This document shows, piece by piece, positions 15,920 through 24,511 of a DNA stretch of 64,000 bases; positions within the stretch are counted from its first letter, which is position 1; each line of letters starts with the position of its first letter. Under the pieces are notes generated by a model. The model made no database searches. It was not told the DNA's origin and saw only the letters and a list, made by a program, of their open reading frames with translations. The stretch is from JAICYJ01 sp038212095. GTDB taxonomy: Bacteria; Actinomycetota; Thermoleophilia; Gaiellales; JAICJC01. Location: positions 80,693 to 144,692 of the forward strand of contig JBBQUW010000005.1 in assembly GCA_038212095.1 (NCBI GenBank). The letters run 5' to 3'. The position numbers and the translations under genes were made by a program.

Positions 15920-17406
15920 ACCGCTCGCGCGATCGCCTCGTCGATCAGGGAGTCGTCGATGTCGACTCCCCACACCGGTCTGGCGACGTCCTCCAGCAAC
16001 ACGAACCGGACGCGTCCGGAACGAACCTTCTTGTCGCGCTGAAGCGCCTCACGGACGGCCAAGGGATCGACGCCGCGGTGCACGGTGGGCAGGCCGTGGC
16101 GCTTCAGCAGCGCTCGCGTCTCCTGCTCGATAGCGGGATCGAGCCCCACCAGCCGCGACGAGAGCCAGAGCGATTGCAGAAGTCCCACCGCCACCGCCTC
16201 GCCGTGCGGGATGGCGGTGAAACCGGCGGCAGCCTCGATCGCGTGGCCGATCGAGTGGCCCAGGTTCAGCACCGCCCGCAGCCCCTGCTCGCGAGGGTCT
16301 GTCGAGACGACATGCGCCTTGTAGGCGGCGCAGCGGCGGATCAGCTCCAGGCGCTGCTCGGTGCTGCCGCGCCCGGGCTCCCAGTCGCACACCATCTCCC
16401 ACAGCCGGCCACCCGCCAGCAGCCCGGTCTTGATCACCTCGGCGAAGCCGCACGCCCACTCGCGCACGGGCAGCGTCTCCAGCAGTCCCGGGTCGGTCAC
16501 GACCCACTCCGCCGGGTGGAAGGCGCCGACGTAGTTCTTGGCGCTGGGGAGGTCGATGCCGGTCTTGCCGCCGATGGCTGCGTCCACCATCCCCACGAGC
16601 GAGGTCGGCACCGCGATCCAGGGCACACCGCGCTGGTAGGTGGCGGCCACGAACCCGGCCAGATCGGTGGCGGCGCCGCCGCCCAATGCCACGATCACGT
16701 CGCCCCGCTCCAGCCCCAGGTCGGCCAGGCGCGTCCAGGCCTGGCGGGCAACAGCCACCGTCTTGGCGGCCTCGCCCACGGGCAGCCGCACCGTCACGAA
16801 CGGCTCCAGCGGCGCGCCCACCAGCCGCAGCACGTTGCGGTCTGCGATCAGCGCGACCCGGCGCGCGCCCGCCAGTCGCGGCAGCTCCGAGAGCGCCGCC
16901 GGTCGTGACAGCGGAACCAGCAGCGGCTCGCCGCCCTCCAGGCGCTCGCCGTCCACCAGCGCATCCGCCGTGGCGTGGTACAGCGGGCGCCGCTGCTCGT
17001 AGAGCTCGGCAAAGCCACGCGCCTCGACCGCAAGCGGACGGTCGTCGGCCCGCGCCTCGATCCGCCGCCAGGCCGTCTGCGGCGAGATGTCGAGCAGCAC
17101 TGTGAAGCTGCCGTCCCGTAGCCGCTCGCGCGTCACGGCGGACGTGATCGCACCGCCGCCCAGTGCCACGACCACTTCGATCCGCGCCAGCAGCCGTGCC
17201 GCCACCCGCTCCTCCAGGGCGCGGAAGGCCGGCTCGCCGTCCTCTGCGAAGATGCGCGGGATCGGCTTGCCGGCCTCGCGCTCGATCTCCACGTCGGCGT
17301 CGACGAAGTCCCAGCCCAGACGGTCGGCCAGCGCGCCACCCGCCGTCGTCTTGCCCGCCCCCATGAAGCCGATCAGGGCGATGTTGCGGTAGGGACCGGG
17401 GATCAT
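15916..17406 (-). CDS. aroKB: Bifunctional shikimate kinase / 3-dehydroquinate synthase (AroK-AroB fusion)
   Basis: A 496-residue two-domain enzyme. Residues 1-~165 are shikimate kinase: Walker A IGFMGAGKTT, DADVEIEREAG with the shikimate-binding Asp, and VVALGGGA. Residues ~170-496 are 3-dehydroquinate synthase: VIVALGGGAATDLAGFVAAT, PTSLVGMVDAAIGGKTGID, NYVGAFHPAEWVVTDP, and the zinc-ligand region NLGHSIGHAIE with IPHGEAVAVG. The kinase and synthase act at non-consecutive steps (5 and 2), so the fusion gives co-expression rather than simple channelling. Such fusions occur sporadically in bacteria (for example Thermotoga). The start overlaps the aroC stop by 4 bp. Confidence 0.96.
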   Translation of the reverse strand: MIPGPYRNIALIGFMGAGKTTAGGALADRLGWDFVDADVEIEREAGKPIPRIFAEDGEPAFRALEERVAARLLARIEVVVALGGGAITSAVTRERLRDGSFTVLLDISPQTAWRRIEARADDRPLAVEARGFAELYEQRRPLYHATADALVDGERLEGGEPLLVPLSRPAALSELPRLAGARRVALIADRNVLRLVGAPLEPFVTVRLPVGEAAKTVAVARQAWTRLADLGLERGDVIVALGGGAATDLAGFVAATYQRGVPWIAVPTSLVGMVDAAIGGKTGIDLPSAKNYVGAFHPAEWVVTDPGLLETLPVREWACGFAEVIKTGLLAGGRLWEMVCDWEPGRGSTEQRLELIRRCAAYKAHVVSTDPREQGLRAVLNLGHSIGHAIEAAAGFTAIPHGEAVAVGLLQSLWLSSRLVGLDPAIEQETRALLKRHGLPTVHRGVDPLAVREALQRDKKVRSGRVRFVLLEDVARPVWGVDIDDSLIDEAIARAV

Positions 17407-18587
17407 GCCCGGTCGATGCGAGCGATGTAGGCGGCGTGCGCAGCGATGAAGTCCTCGATCGCATCGCCTCCGAACTTCTCCAGCGCTGCCCGCGCCAGCT
17501 CGAACGCGACCGCTGCCTCGGCCACCACCGCGGCGGCCGGCAGCACCGTCACGTCGCTGCGCTCGACGTGCGCCTCGCGCGGCTCATGGCTGCCGAGCTC
17601 GACACTGCGCAGCGGCCGCATCAGGGTCGGCAGCGGCTTCCAGATCGTCCGCACGACGAGGTCGGCGCCGTTGGTGATGCCGCCCTCAAGCCCGCCGGCG
17701 CGGTCGGTCTCGCGGTGGAAACCACGCTCGGCGCTGTGCAGGATCTCGTCGTGCACGCTCGATCCGCGGCGGCCGGCGGACGCGATCGCATCCCCGATCT
17801 CGACGCCCTTTGCCGACTGGATCGAGAGCATCGCGGCGGCAAGTCGGCCGTCCAGCCGCAGCCCCGCCGAGACGTGTGATCCCAGCCCGGGCGGCACGCC
17901 GAACGCACGCACCTCGGTGACGCCGCCGAGCGTGTCGCGATCGCCCTTGGCAGCCTCGATCTCGGCGATCATCGCCGCCTCGGCATCCGGATCGAGGCAG
18001 CGCACGTCGCTGGCCTCGGCACGCTCGAAGTCCGCCGGTGCCAGCCATGCCGGCGCCGTTGCCCGCACCGAGCCGATCTGGAGCACGTGCGATCGCACAT
18101 CGATGCCGATCGTGCCGATCAGCGCCTTGGCCACCGCTCCCGCCGCGACTCGCGCCGCCGTCTCTCGGGCGCTGGCGCGTTCGAGCACGTTGCGCACGTC
18201 GGCGTGCCCGTACTTGAGCGTCCCGGCGAGGTCAGCGTGGCCGGGCCGAGGCAGCCGGATCGGCTTGCCTCGCCAGCCATACTCCTCCAGTGCGTCATCG
18301 CTCACCGGCCACGCGCTCATCGGCTCTGTCCAGTTCTTGTGGTCGCGGTTCTCTATGAAGAACGCCAGCGGGCTGCCGAGCGTCCGGCCATGTCGAAGGC
18401 CGCCGGTCGGACGCGCCTCGTCCTGCTCGAGCTTCTGCCGCGGGCTGCGGCCGTATCCGGCCTGGCGGCGGGCGAGGTCGCGGCGGATCAACCCGTCGCT
18501 CAGGTCGAGGCCGGCCGGCAGGCCGCTGATGACGACCGTAAGGCCAGGGCCGTGTGACTCACCGGCGGTGACGTAGGAGAGCTCCAT
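17403..18587 (-). CDS. aroC: Chorismate synthase
   Basis: A 394-residue FMN-dependent enzyme that forms chorismate from EPSP, the last step of the shikimate pathway. Hallmarks: TAGESHGPGLTVVISGLPAG, RRQAGYGRSPRQKLEQDE, RSSARETAARVAAG-type segment (RASARETAARVAAGAVAK), and GGLEGGITNGADLVVR. It is first in the aroC-aroKB pair. The 98-bp region upstream, facing the divergent prepilin peptidase gene, must hold its promoter. Confidence 0.97.
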   Translation of the reverse strand: MELSYVTAGESHGPGLTVVISGLPAGLDLSDGLIRRDLARRQAGYGRSPRQKLEQDEARPTGGLRHGRTLGSPLAFFIENRDHKNWTEPMSAWPVSDDALEEYGWRGKPIRLPRPGHADLAGTLKYGHADVRNVLERASARETAARVAAGAVAKALIGTIGIDVRSHVLQIGSVRATAPAWLAPADFERAEASDVRCLDPDAEAAMIAEIEAAKGDRDTLGGVTEVRAFGVPPGLGSHVSAGLRLDGRLAAAMLSIQSAKGVEIGDAIASAGRRGSSVHDEILHSAERGFHRETDRAGGLEGGITNGADLVVRTIWKPLPTLMRPLRSVELGSHEPREAHVERSDVTVLPAAAVVAEAAVAFELARAALEKFGGDAIEDFIAAHAAYIARIDRA

Positions 18588-18685
18588 CTGCTGCGCTAGC
18601 CTAATCGACGACCGCCGGCGGTTGCCCCAAGACGGTGGCGGGACGATCTACAGTCGCCGCCCCGACGCGCCGATAGGAGATCGAG

Positions 18686-19324
18686 ATGGAGTTCGCACTT
18701 CCCTTCGCAGGCGTCGGATTCGCCCTGGGCTGGCCGATCGAGTGGCTGATCCAGCGCTTCCCGCTGGGCGAGGGCACGCCACCGTCTGTGCGGCGCAAGA
18801 TGATCGTGGCGACGCTGACCGCGGGCCTGTTCGCCGCCATGACGCTCAAGATCGGCTTCCAGCCGCGACTGGCGCCGGCGCTGCTCTTGACTGCGCTGAT
18901 AGTGCCGGCGTCCGCGATCGATCTCAACCACCGCATCATCCCCAACGCGATCAACTTCCCCGGTGCGTTTCTGGTGTTCGCGGTTGCCACCGTGGCTGAG
19001 CCCGGCCGGCTGGTCGAGTTCGTGCTGGGTGGCCTCGGCTGCTTCCTCTTCCTGGGCTTGGCCTGGGCGATCTCGCCCAATGGCATGGGTCTGGGCGACG
19101 TCAAGATGGCGCTGATGATCGGCCTGGGCACGGGGCGGTATGCGTTCGTGGCGATGTTCTCCGGCTTTCTTGCCTCCACCGCGCTGGCGATCTACGTGCT
19201 GACGCGCCGCGGCTCGAAAGGCCGCAAGACGACGTTCCCGTTCGGCCCGTTTCTGGCTTTCGGCACCGTCATCGCGTTGCTGTGGGGCCCGGCGCTCTCG
19301 CCGTACCTGCTCGGCGGCTACTGA
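18686..19324 (+). CDS. Short prepilin peptidase (A24 family)
   Basis: A 212-residue polytopic membrane aspartic peptidase that cleaves type IV or Flp-like prepilins. The two catalytic aspartates are in SAIDLNHRIIPN and GMGLGDVKMA. The N-terminal cytosolic methyltransferase domain with its zinc cysteines, found in full PilD, is absent, so this is the short A24A/TadV-like form. ATG 18686 follows AGGAG. No pilin gene is adjacent; the only TadE-like leader in the window is at 52706. Confidence 0.9.
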   Translation: MEFALPFAGVGFALGWPIEWLIQRFPLGEGTPPSVRRKMIVATLTAGLFAAMTLKIGFQPRLAPALLLTALIVPASAIDLNHRIIPNAINFPGAFLVFAVATVAEPGRLVEFVLGGLGCFLFLGLAWAISPNGMGLGDVKMALMIGLGTGRYAFVAMFSGFLASTALAIYVLTRRGSKGRKTTFPFGPFLAFGTVIALLWGPALSPYLLGGY

Positions 19325-19485
19325 GCCGGAGAGGAAGTATGCCGGCGCCACCACCGCCCGCCGGCCAGGACTTGAACGGAGGCCAGGCGTATTGGATGAG
19401 TACCGCAACCGTCCTAAGCCATGAACAGCACCACGAACCGACGACACCGAGCCGTCGAAATTACGCCTACGAAGGATGCAGCCAG

Positions 19486-20676
19486 ATGAGTCGCAAGCTC
19501 GCCGTCGTCGCCCTCCTGATAGCTGGATCGGTCGGTCTGACCGCGCCTGTCAGCGCGGTCGCGACCACCACGTACGCTGATTGGGCGCAGAATGGGGCTG
19601 GCCCAGCGCGACACGCAAACAACACCGCAGAGACGCAGATCGGCGGCAGCACGGTTACCCAGCTGACGCTGGCGGCGGGAGGTTTCGCGAACGACTGCCA
19701 CTGCACCATGCGGCCGATCATCAGCGACGGCGTCGTCTATAGCCAGGTGCTCGACGTCGGGGGAGCCAGAATCAAAGCCTGGGATGAACAGACCGGGGCA
19801 TTTCTATGGGCGACGCAGGTGTATTCGCCGCAGGGCAACTTCGCGGTGTCTGACGGCGTCATCGTCGCGGCCGATTTTCTGGGCAACCTCTATGGCTTCT
19901 CGACGGTGGATGGATCACAGCTCTGGTCGTCGCCATCGGGCGGCAGCTCAGCGCAACCAGTGATCGCCAATGGTGTCGTGTACGTTACCTGGGGGCATAT
20001 CCAGGCGCTTGACCTGCACACTGGGGCGATTCTTTGGACGGGACAGCCGCTGGACGACCAGGCACGCAGTGGCCCGACGGTCGGTGTCAACGGCACAGAG
20101 GTCTTCCAGTACACGAGTGGCCTCGTCTTCGCGTTCTCCACCAGCGACGGTCACCTGCTCTGGTCTACCGCCTGCGCCATCCCTGGCGCAAACGGCGGCG
20201 ACCGCTCACCGATGGTGCTCCACGGCGTCGTCTACGAGGGCGCGACCTGTGCAATAAACGCGACCACCGGCACACCCGTCTGGAACCTCCCAGCCTTCGG
20301 TCGCGCCAGCCTCACAAACGACGCCACCGGCGGCAGCCGAGTCTTCACAGGTTACGACTGGGCAAGCAGCACTGGGCTCTACGACAGGATGGCGGCGCTC
20401 GACCGAACCACCGGAACCGTTATCTGGTCACACGACGTCCCCAGCGACCAAAACCCAGGTGGCCTGGGAGAAGGGCCGATCGTCGCCAACGGCCTCGTCT
20501 ACTTCACCGACCGAAACTTCGGCCAGACCACCATCAAGGCATTCGACACACAGACCGGAAAGCTGATCTGGAAATCCCCGCCAGTGACCGGCGTCTACGC
20601 GATCAGCATCGCCGACGGCCGCATCTGGGCCAACTTCGGCAACGACAACCTAGTCCGCTACTGGGCACTTCCCTAA
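19486..20676 (+). CDS. Secreted PQQ-like beta-propeller protein
   Basis: 396 residues with a signal peptide (SRKLAVVALLIAGSVGLTAP) and successive blades of the PQQ/quinoprotein type, each with an AxDxxTGxxxW pattern: IKAWDEQTGAFLWATQ, IQALDLHTGAILWTGQ, CAINATTGTPVWNLP, IKAFDTQTGKLIWKSP. No quinone-binding residues can be asserted, so it is a structural propeller, probably for binding or recognition. The N-terminus carries NDCHCTM. ATG 19486 gives a clean signal peptide with AAGGA upstream; the frame is open to 19282 but that would bury the signal. The segment looks less GC-rich than its neighbours by eye. Confidence 0.85.
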   Translation: MSRKLAVVALLIAGSVGLTAPVSAVATTTYADWAQNGAGPARHANNTAETQIGGSTVTQLTLAAGGFANDCHCTMRPIISDGVVYSQVLDVGGARIKAWDEQTGAFLWATQVYSPQGNFAVSDGVIVAADFLGNLYGFSTVDGSQLWSSPSGGSSAQPVIANGVVYVTWGHIQALDLHTGAILWTGQPLDDQARSGPTVGVNGTEVFQYTSGLVFAFSTSDGHLLWSTACAIPGANGGDRSPMVLHGVVYEGATCAINATTGTPVWNLPAFGRASLTNDATGGSRVFTGYDWASSTGLYDRMAALDRTTGTVIWSHDVPSDQNPGGLGEGPIVANGLVYFTDRNFGQTTIKAFDTQTGKLIWKSPPVTGVYAISIADGRIWANFGNDNLVRYWALP

Positions 20677-20839
20677 CCAGCAACGCCCGAGGAAGCGACG
20701 CTGTACGAACCCAACATGAACAAGCTCGACTCGGCGGCGGTGCAGGTGACCAAACCATGCGGCTCTCGGGCCGCCTCACACCGCCGCTGGGCCGCCCCAT
20801 CTCGCCGGGAGTGCCCGGTGTGACGACTGGCGGCCTAAG

Positions 20840-22459
20840 TCACGCGCTGTTGCGCACGAACACGGCGCCATCGGTATCTGAGTAAATCTGGTGCCATCCC
20901 GGGAGGGATCGCATGCGATTGATCACGCTCTCGTTGATCGGAGCCGAGGCGACGGTGATGTCGTACCCCTTGAGCACCCTGCTCCACTGTCGCTGCTGTC
21001 CGGTACCGGCTTCCCAATCGGCGTAGGCGGTGATCTGGTCTTGGGGGTAAATCTCATAGCGCGCGTCGAAACCGACCCGTCCCTGGAGCTTGGGATCAGT
21101 CCAGAGCAAGGCCGAGGACGAGAAGTCAGCGGCGAGCAACTTCTCGTTCGGGTGTGCTTGGGCGTAGCTTGCGGCGGCGAGCATCAGCCCCGGCGGTGCG
21201 AGCTGCTCGAAGCGTGAGGAGGGTGTGGTGAGGAGCACGGCCATTGCGACCCCGGCGCCGATCACCGCAAGAGAGGGGATCGCACGAGCCGTGATCGTGC
21301 GGAGGAACCTGGAGTCGCCCGCAGCCGACGTCCTGTGCATCACATCGGCAATGAGGATCGGCGCAACGAAGGCGAACCAAACCTGGTGGCGAACGGCATG
21401 GGCTCCGGCTGCGGCCAGCACAAAGGTGATCGCGACCATGAACAAGGGCGGTCGGTAGCCGCGGCCATGTGAGAATCCGATTGCCGCCAACGTCGCCAGC
21501 AGCAGGATCACAAACGGCAAGCTGACGCCCGAGAACGTCGCCGGTTGCCACTCGCCTACGTGTGCCGTGAGCACGGGATTGGCGAGCACCGAGCGGTAGT
21601 AGGCGATGATCGCGAACCCGTAGGGGGTGGTGAGGATCGCGGCCGGAACCGACCCGGCCAGCAGCAGATAGGCCATCATGATCCTCCGCCGGTCGGGGCG
21701 AAGATTATGAGCCGCTGCCCACAGGCAGTACGCGATTACGATTGGAGCGGCCAGCAGCACGGATCCATGCAGGTTCGCCCACAAGACAAAGACCAGCGGC
21801 AACGCGATCAGTGGGCGACCGAAACGGCGCTTGCGGTCGTCGTTCAGGATCAGCACCACCACCAGAACGAATAGCGGATAAGCGAAGGTCTGCGTGCGCA
21901 CGAAGGTATTGAGCTCACACGCGCCGAAGCTGATCGCCGTCCAAATCAGTACGCGCACCGGTGAGACGCCCCGATGCACCATATAGCCCGCCAGCAATCC
22001 AAACGCGGCCGCAACGCATAGCGCCGACAGGCCAGCAGCGGCGGGGTATCCACCCAGACGGTAGGCTTGGTAATAGAACCACTGCGCGAGCCACTGCTGG
22101 TCGATCCACGGTTTGCCGTAGGCGGCCCACGTCATCGTCTCGGTACGCGGAACGCCGTGCTGAGAGATCAGCCGACCGGCACTCAAGCTCGAGAAGGTAT
22201 CGGTCGTCAGCAGACGCGAGGTCGTCGTCGCCACCCCGGCAAAGACGAGCGCGCCGAGGCTGATCGGCCACGTCAACGAGCGGCGCGAGCGACGCGCCGC
22301 GGAGACGACCTCGCCGCGACCGACGATCCAGGGAGCACCGCGAACGACCGGAATTGCCGTCAGCCCGGCCAGCAGCACCCGCGTGGCGCGGCGAGGCGCG
22401 ACTCTGGATGGGTAGGTGGCCACCCCTCCAGAATGCCAACCTCCCACTCCCAGCACCAT
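20840..22459 (-). CDS. Polytopic membrane protein, GT-C glycosyltransferase-like
   Basis: About 540 residues with ~10-12 transmembrane helices and a C-terminal soluble domain of ~110 residues beginning near HPNEKLLAADFSSSALLW. The first extracytoplasmic loop (TFSSLSAGRLISQHGVPRTE; GKPWIDQQWLAQWFYY) resembles uncharacterised actinobacterial membrane proteins related to lipid-phosphosugar-dependent (PMT/GT39-like) glycosyltransferases. The sugar donor is unknown. The start is uncertain: ATG 22459 is adopted, GTG 22423 is an alternative with its purine tract too close, and the frame is open to 22582. It converges with the propeller gene, 163 bp apart. Confidence 0.65.
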   Translation of the reverse strand: MVLGVGGWHSGGVATYPSRVAPRRATRVLLAGLTAIPVVRGAPWIVGRGEVVSAARRSRRSLTWPISLGALVFAGVATTTSRLLTTDTFSSLSAGRLISQHGVPRTETMTWAAYGKPWIDQQWLAQWFYYQAYRLGGYPAAAGLSALCVAAAFGLLAGYMVHRGVSPVRVLIWTAISFGACELNTFVRTQTFAYPLFVLVVVLILNDDRKRRFGRPLIALPLVFVLWANLHGSVLLAAPIVIAYCLWAAAHNLRPDRRRIMMAYLLLAGSVPAAILTTPYGFAIIAYYRSVLANPVLTAHVGEWQPATFSGVSLPFVILLLATLAAIGFSHGRGYRPPLFMVAITFVLAAAGAHAVRHQVWFAFVAPILIADVMHRTSAAGDSRFLRTITARAIPSLAVIGAGVAMAVLLTTPSSRFEQLAPPGLMLAAASYAQAHPNEKLLAADFSSSALLWTDPKLQGRVGFDARYEIYPQDQITAYADWEAGTGQQRQWSRVLKGYDITVASAPINESVINRMRSLPGWHQIYSDTDGAVFVRNSA

Positions 22460-22904
22460 CGGGCGGATCGCGTATCCCCCCGGGGGATCTTTCCTCCCCC
22501 GACCCAGCTCCCGACCTCCCCACCGTCCATTCGTGCGGTACGAGGACGAGTCGGCGACCCGTTGGGTGCCGATGGCCCTCAAGGGTGCCCGTAGGCCGTA
22601 CGGGAGCGGGCCGATGCCATCTACACCACGAGCCTCTTAGGAACACTGACCGGCCAGATTGCAACCCGCCAACGGCCCTACACAGCCGATAGTCCCCGCG
22701 TCAGGACGACACCCGCCGTGAGATTTCTTCGTTGAGCTTTGCGCAGAAACCAAATATGGGGGACGAGCGTCCAGCCAGGCATGCGACCTCTCACAGCCAT
22801 CCTCCTGATCGCGTTCGCCACCGCTGGCTACATCGGCTCGACGGCATCCGGCGCGTCCAGCAGCGGCGACACCGGTGCCTCGACGGCACACACCGCCGCG
22901 GCGA
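22460..22904. other. Intergenic region of ~445 bp with only a doubtful small ORF
   Basis: Lies between the upstream end of the GT-C-like gene and the 3' end of the SDR gene. It contains a run of C/G at 22476-22485 (CCCCCCGGGG) and the doubtful signal-peptide ORF starting at 22781. It presumably holds the promoter of the GT-C-like gene. No repeat or RNA gene was recognised. Confidence 0.5.
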
Positions 22905-22969
22905 TCAGTCTGGCTCGTTGGGATCGTGCATCCGGCGGGCGATGCCGGCCGCCAGTGACCGGGGCATGA
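22781..22969 (+). CDS. Possible 62-residue secreted peptide (doubtful)
   Basis: The ORF opens with MRPLTAILLIAFATAGYIGS, a good signal-peptide pattern, followed by a Ser/Thr/Ala-rich stretch. It overlaps the 3' end of the convergent SDR gene by 65 bp and has only a weak purine tract (AGG) too close to the ATG, so it may be chance. Confidence 0.25.
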   Translation: MRPLTAILLIAFATAGYIGSTASGASSSGDTGASTAHTAAAISLARWDRASGGRCRPPVTGA

Positions 22970-23669
22970 GCCGCGCGCCGGTGGTTCCCAGCCGGTTGAC
23001 GCGACCCGGTACGACGACCGCCTTGCCCGCCAGCATGCCCGCGTAGCCCTCGGCCGCCACGTCGGAGGGCTCCATCAACCGGGTGGTCAGTAGCCGCGGC
23101 CGCACGACGTCCGTCGCATCGGTGCCGGCCCGCGTCGGCCCGGGGCACAGCGTCGTCACCGTCACCCCGCTGCCGTTCAACTCCTCCCGAACCGCCTCCG
23201 AGAACGAGAGCACGTACGCCTTGCTGGCGTAGTACACCGCCATCGACGGGCCCGCCTGGAAGGCTGCCGTCGATGCCACGTGCAGCACCCTGCCCGCGCC
23301 ACGCTCCACCATCGTGGGCAGGAACAGCCGAGTCAGCTGCGTCAGCGCCGCGACATTGACCTGCAGCATCTCGCCCAGCAACGCCGGATCGGAGTCCACG
23401 AACGCTCCCGCGCTGGCAAATCCGGCGTTGTTGACCAGGAAATCGATCTCACCGCACTCGTCGAACAGCGACGCCGGCGCGATCGGGTTCGAGAGGTCGC
23501 GTGGGATTGCACGCACGTTGACGCGGAACCGATCCTCGAGATCCCGGGCCAACACTCCCAGCCGTTCTGCCCCGCGCGAAACCAGCACCAGGTCGTGGCC
23601 GTCGGCGGCGAAAAGCCGCGCCAGCTCGAGACCGATGCCGTCCGAAGCCCCCGTGACGAGCGCGATCAC
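22905..23669 (-). CDS. Short-chain dehydrogenase/reductase (classical SDR)
   Basis: A 254-residue NAD(P)-dependent oxidoreductase of unknown substrate. Cofactor motif VTGASDGIGLELARLF, the NNAG motif FLVNNAGFASAGAF, and active site S..Y..K in VASTAAFQAGPSMAVYYASK. This resembles the YqjQ/DltE-like acyl or ketone SDR subgroup. GTG 23669 overlaps the aroE stop by 4 bp (GTGA), so it is co-translated with aroE. The reading frame upstream is a shadow of aroE. Confidence 0.9.
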   Translation of the reverse strand: MIALVTGASDGIGLELARLFAADGHDLVLVSRGAERLGVLARDLEDRFRVNVRAIPRDLSNPIAPASLFDECGEIDFLVNNAGFASAGAFVDSDPALLGEMLQVNVAALTQLTRLFLPTMVERGAGRVLHVASTAAFQAGPSMAVYYASKAYVLSFSEAVREELNGSGVTVTTLCPGPTRAGTDATDVVRPRLLTTRLMEPSDVAAEGYAGMLAGKAVVVPGRVNRLGTTGARLMPRSLAAGIARRMHDPNEPD

Positions 23670-24511
23670 CCGTCTAGTGTAGTTGCCCCCGCAGGCTTCG
23701 CGCGAACCGCCCGGCGCATCGCCTCGCCCGGCGCATCGACACCGGTGAAGATCGTGAAGGCGCGCGCCCCCTGACCGACCAAGACGTCGAGCCCATCCAC
23801 CGTCCGAACTCCGGCTCGCCGCGCCGCCGCGACCAGCCCCGTCTCGGCGCCGTCCCCGCGGTAGGCAAGGTCGCACACGACGCTCGCCTGGGCCACCAGA
23901 TCTGCCGCGATCGGTAGCTCATCAGCCGCCCCCGCCTGCCCGATCGGCGTCGCGTTCACGACCAGCGCGGCCGCCTTCCGGGGCGGCCAAGGAGCGGCCT
24001 GCGCCCCCAGTTCGCGAGCCAGGTCGGCCGCGGCGTCGGCTCGGCGGGCGGACACCTCGACCGCCAAACCGGCCGCCACCAGGCTGGCCACGGCGGCGCG
24101 CGCGGCTCCGCCCGCCCCGAGCACCAACGCACGGTCGCCGGGCGGATCGCCTATCGCGTCCAGCATCCCCGGCCCATCCGTGGTGTCGCCGCGCAACCCG
24201 CCGTCCTCCCGCACAGTGACCGTGTTCACCGAGCCGGCCCGCGTCGCCAGCGGCGATAGCTCGCTGCACAGCGCGGCCACCGTCTGTTTGTGCGGAATCG
24301 TGACGCTGACGCCGGCCACGCCCAACGCGACCAGACCCCGGACCGCCTCGGCCAGCCGTTCGGGCGGCACCGGCAGCGCCACGAACACCCAGTCCATGCC
24401 GAGTGCCACGTACCCGGCGTTGTGCATCTGCGGCGAGCGCGAGTGGTCGACCGGCCAGCCGATCACCCCCGCCAGCCTGGTCGATCCGGTGATCGCCACG
24501 CTAGCCGCCAT
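23666..24511 (-). CDS. aroE: Shikimate dehydrogenase
   Basis: A 281-residue NADP-dependent reductase of 3-dehydroshikimate. Substrate-binding motifs GWPVDHSRSPQMHN and GVSVTIPHKQTV with the catalytic Lys; cofactor motif LVLGAGGAARAAVASL; C-terminal GLDVLVGQGARAFTIFTG. ATG 24511 overlaps the mltG end by 11 bp; a GTG at 24499, just after mltG, is an alternative. The alaS-ruvX-mltG-aroE order is conserved in actinobacteria. With aroQ, aroKB and aroC it completes five steps of the shikimate pathway; aroA and the DAHP synthase are not in the window. Confidence 0.94.
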   Translation of the reverse strand: MAASVAITGSTRLAGVIGWPVDHSRSPQMHNAGYVALGMDWVFVALPVPPERLAEAVRGLVALGVAGVSVTIPHKQTVAALCSELSPLATRAGSVNTVTVREDGGLRGDTTDGPGMLDAIGDPPGDRALVLGAGGAARAAVASLVAAGLAVEVSARRADAAADLARELGAQAAPWPPRKAAALVVNATPIGQAGAADELPIAADLVAQASVVCDLAYRGDGAETGLVAAARRAGVRTVDGLDVLVGQGARAFTIFTGVDAPGEAMRRAVRAKPAGATTLDG

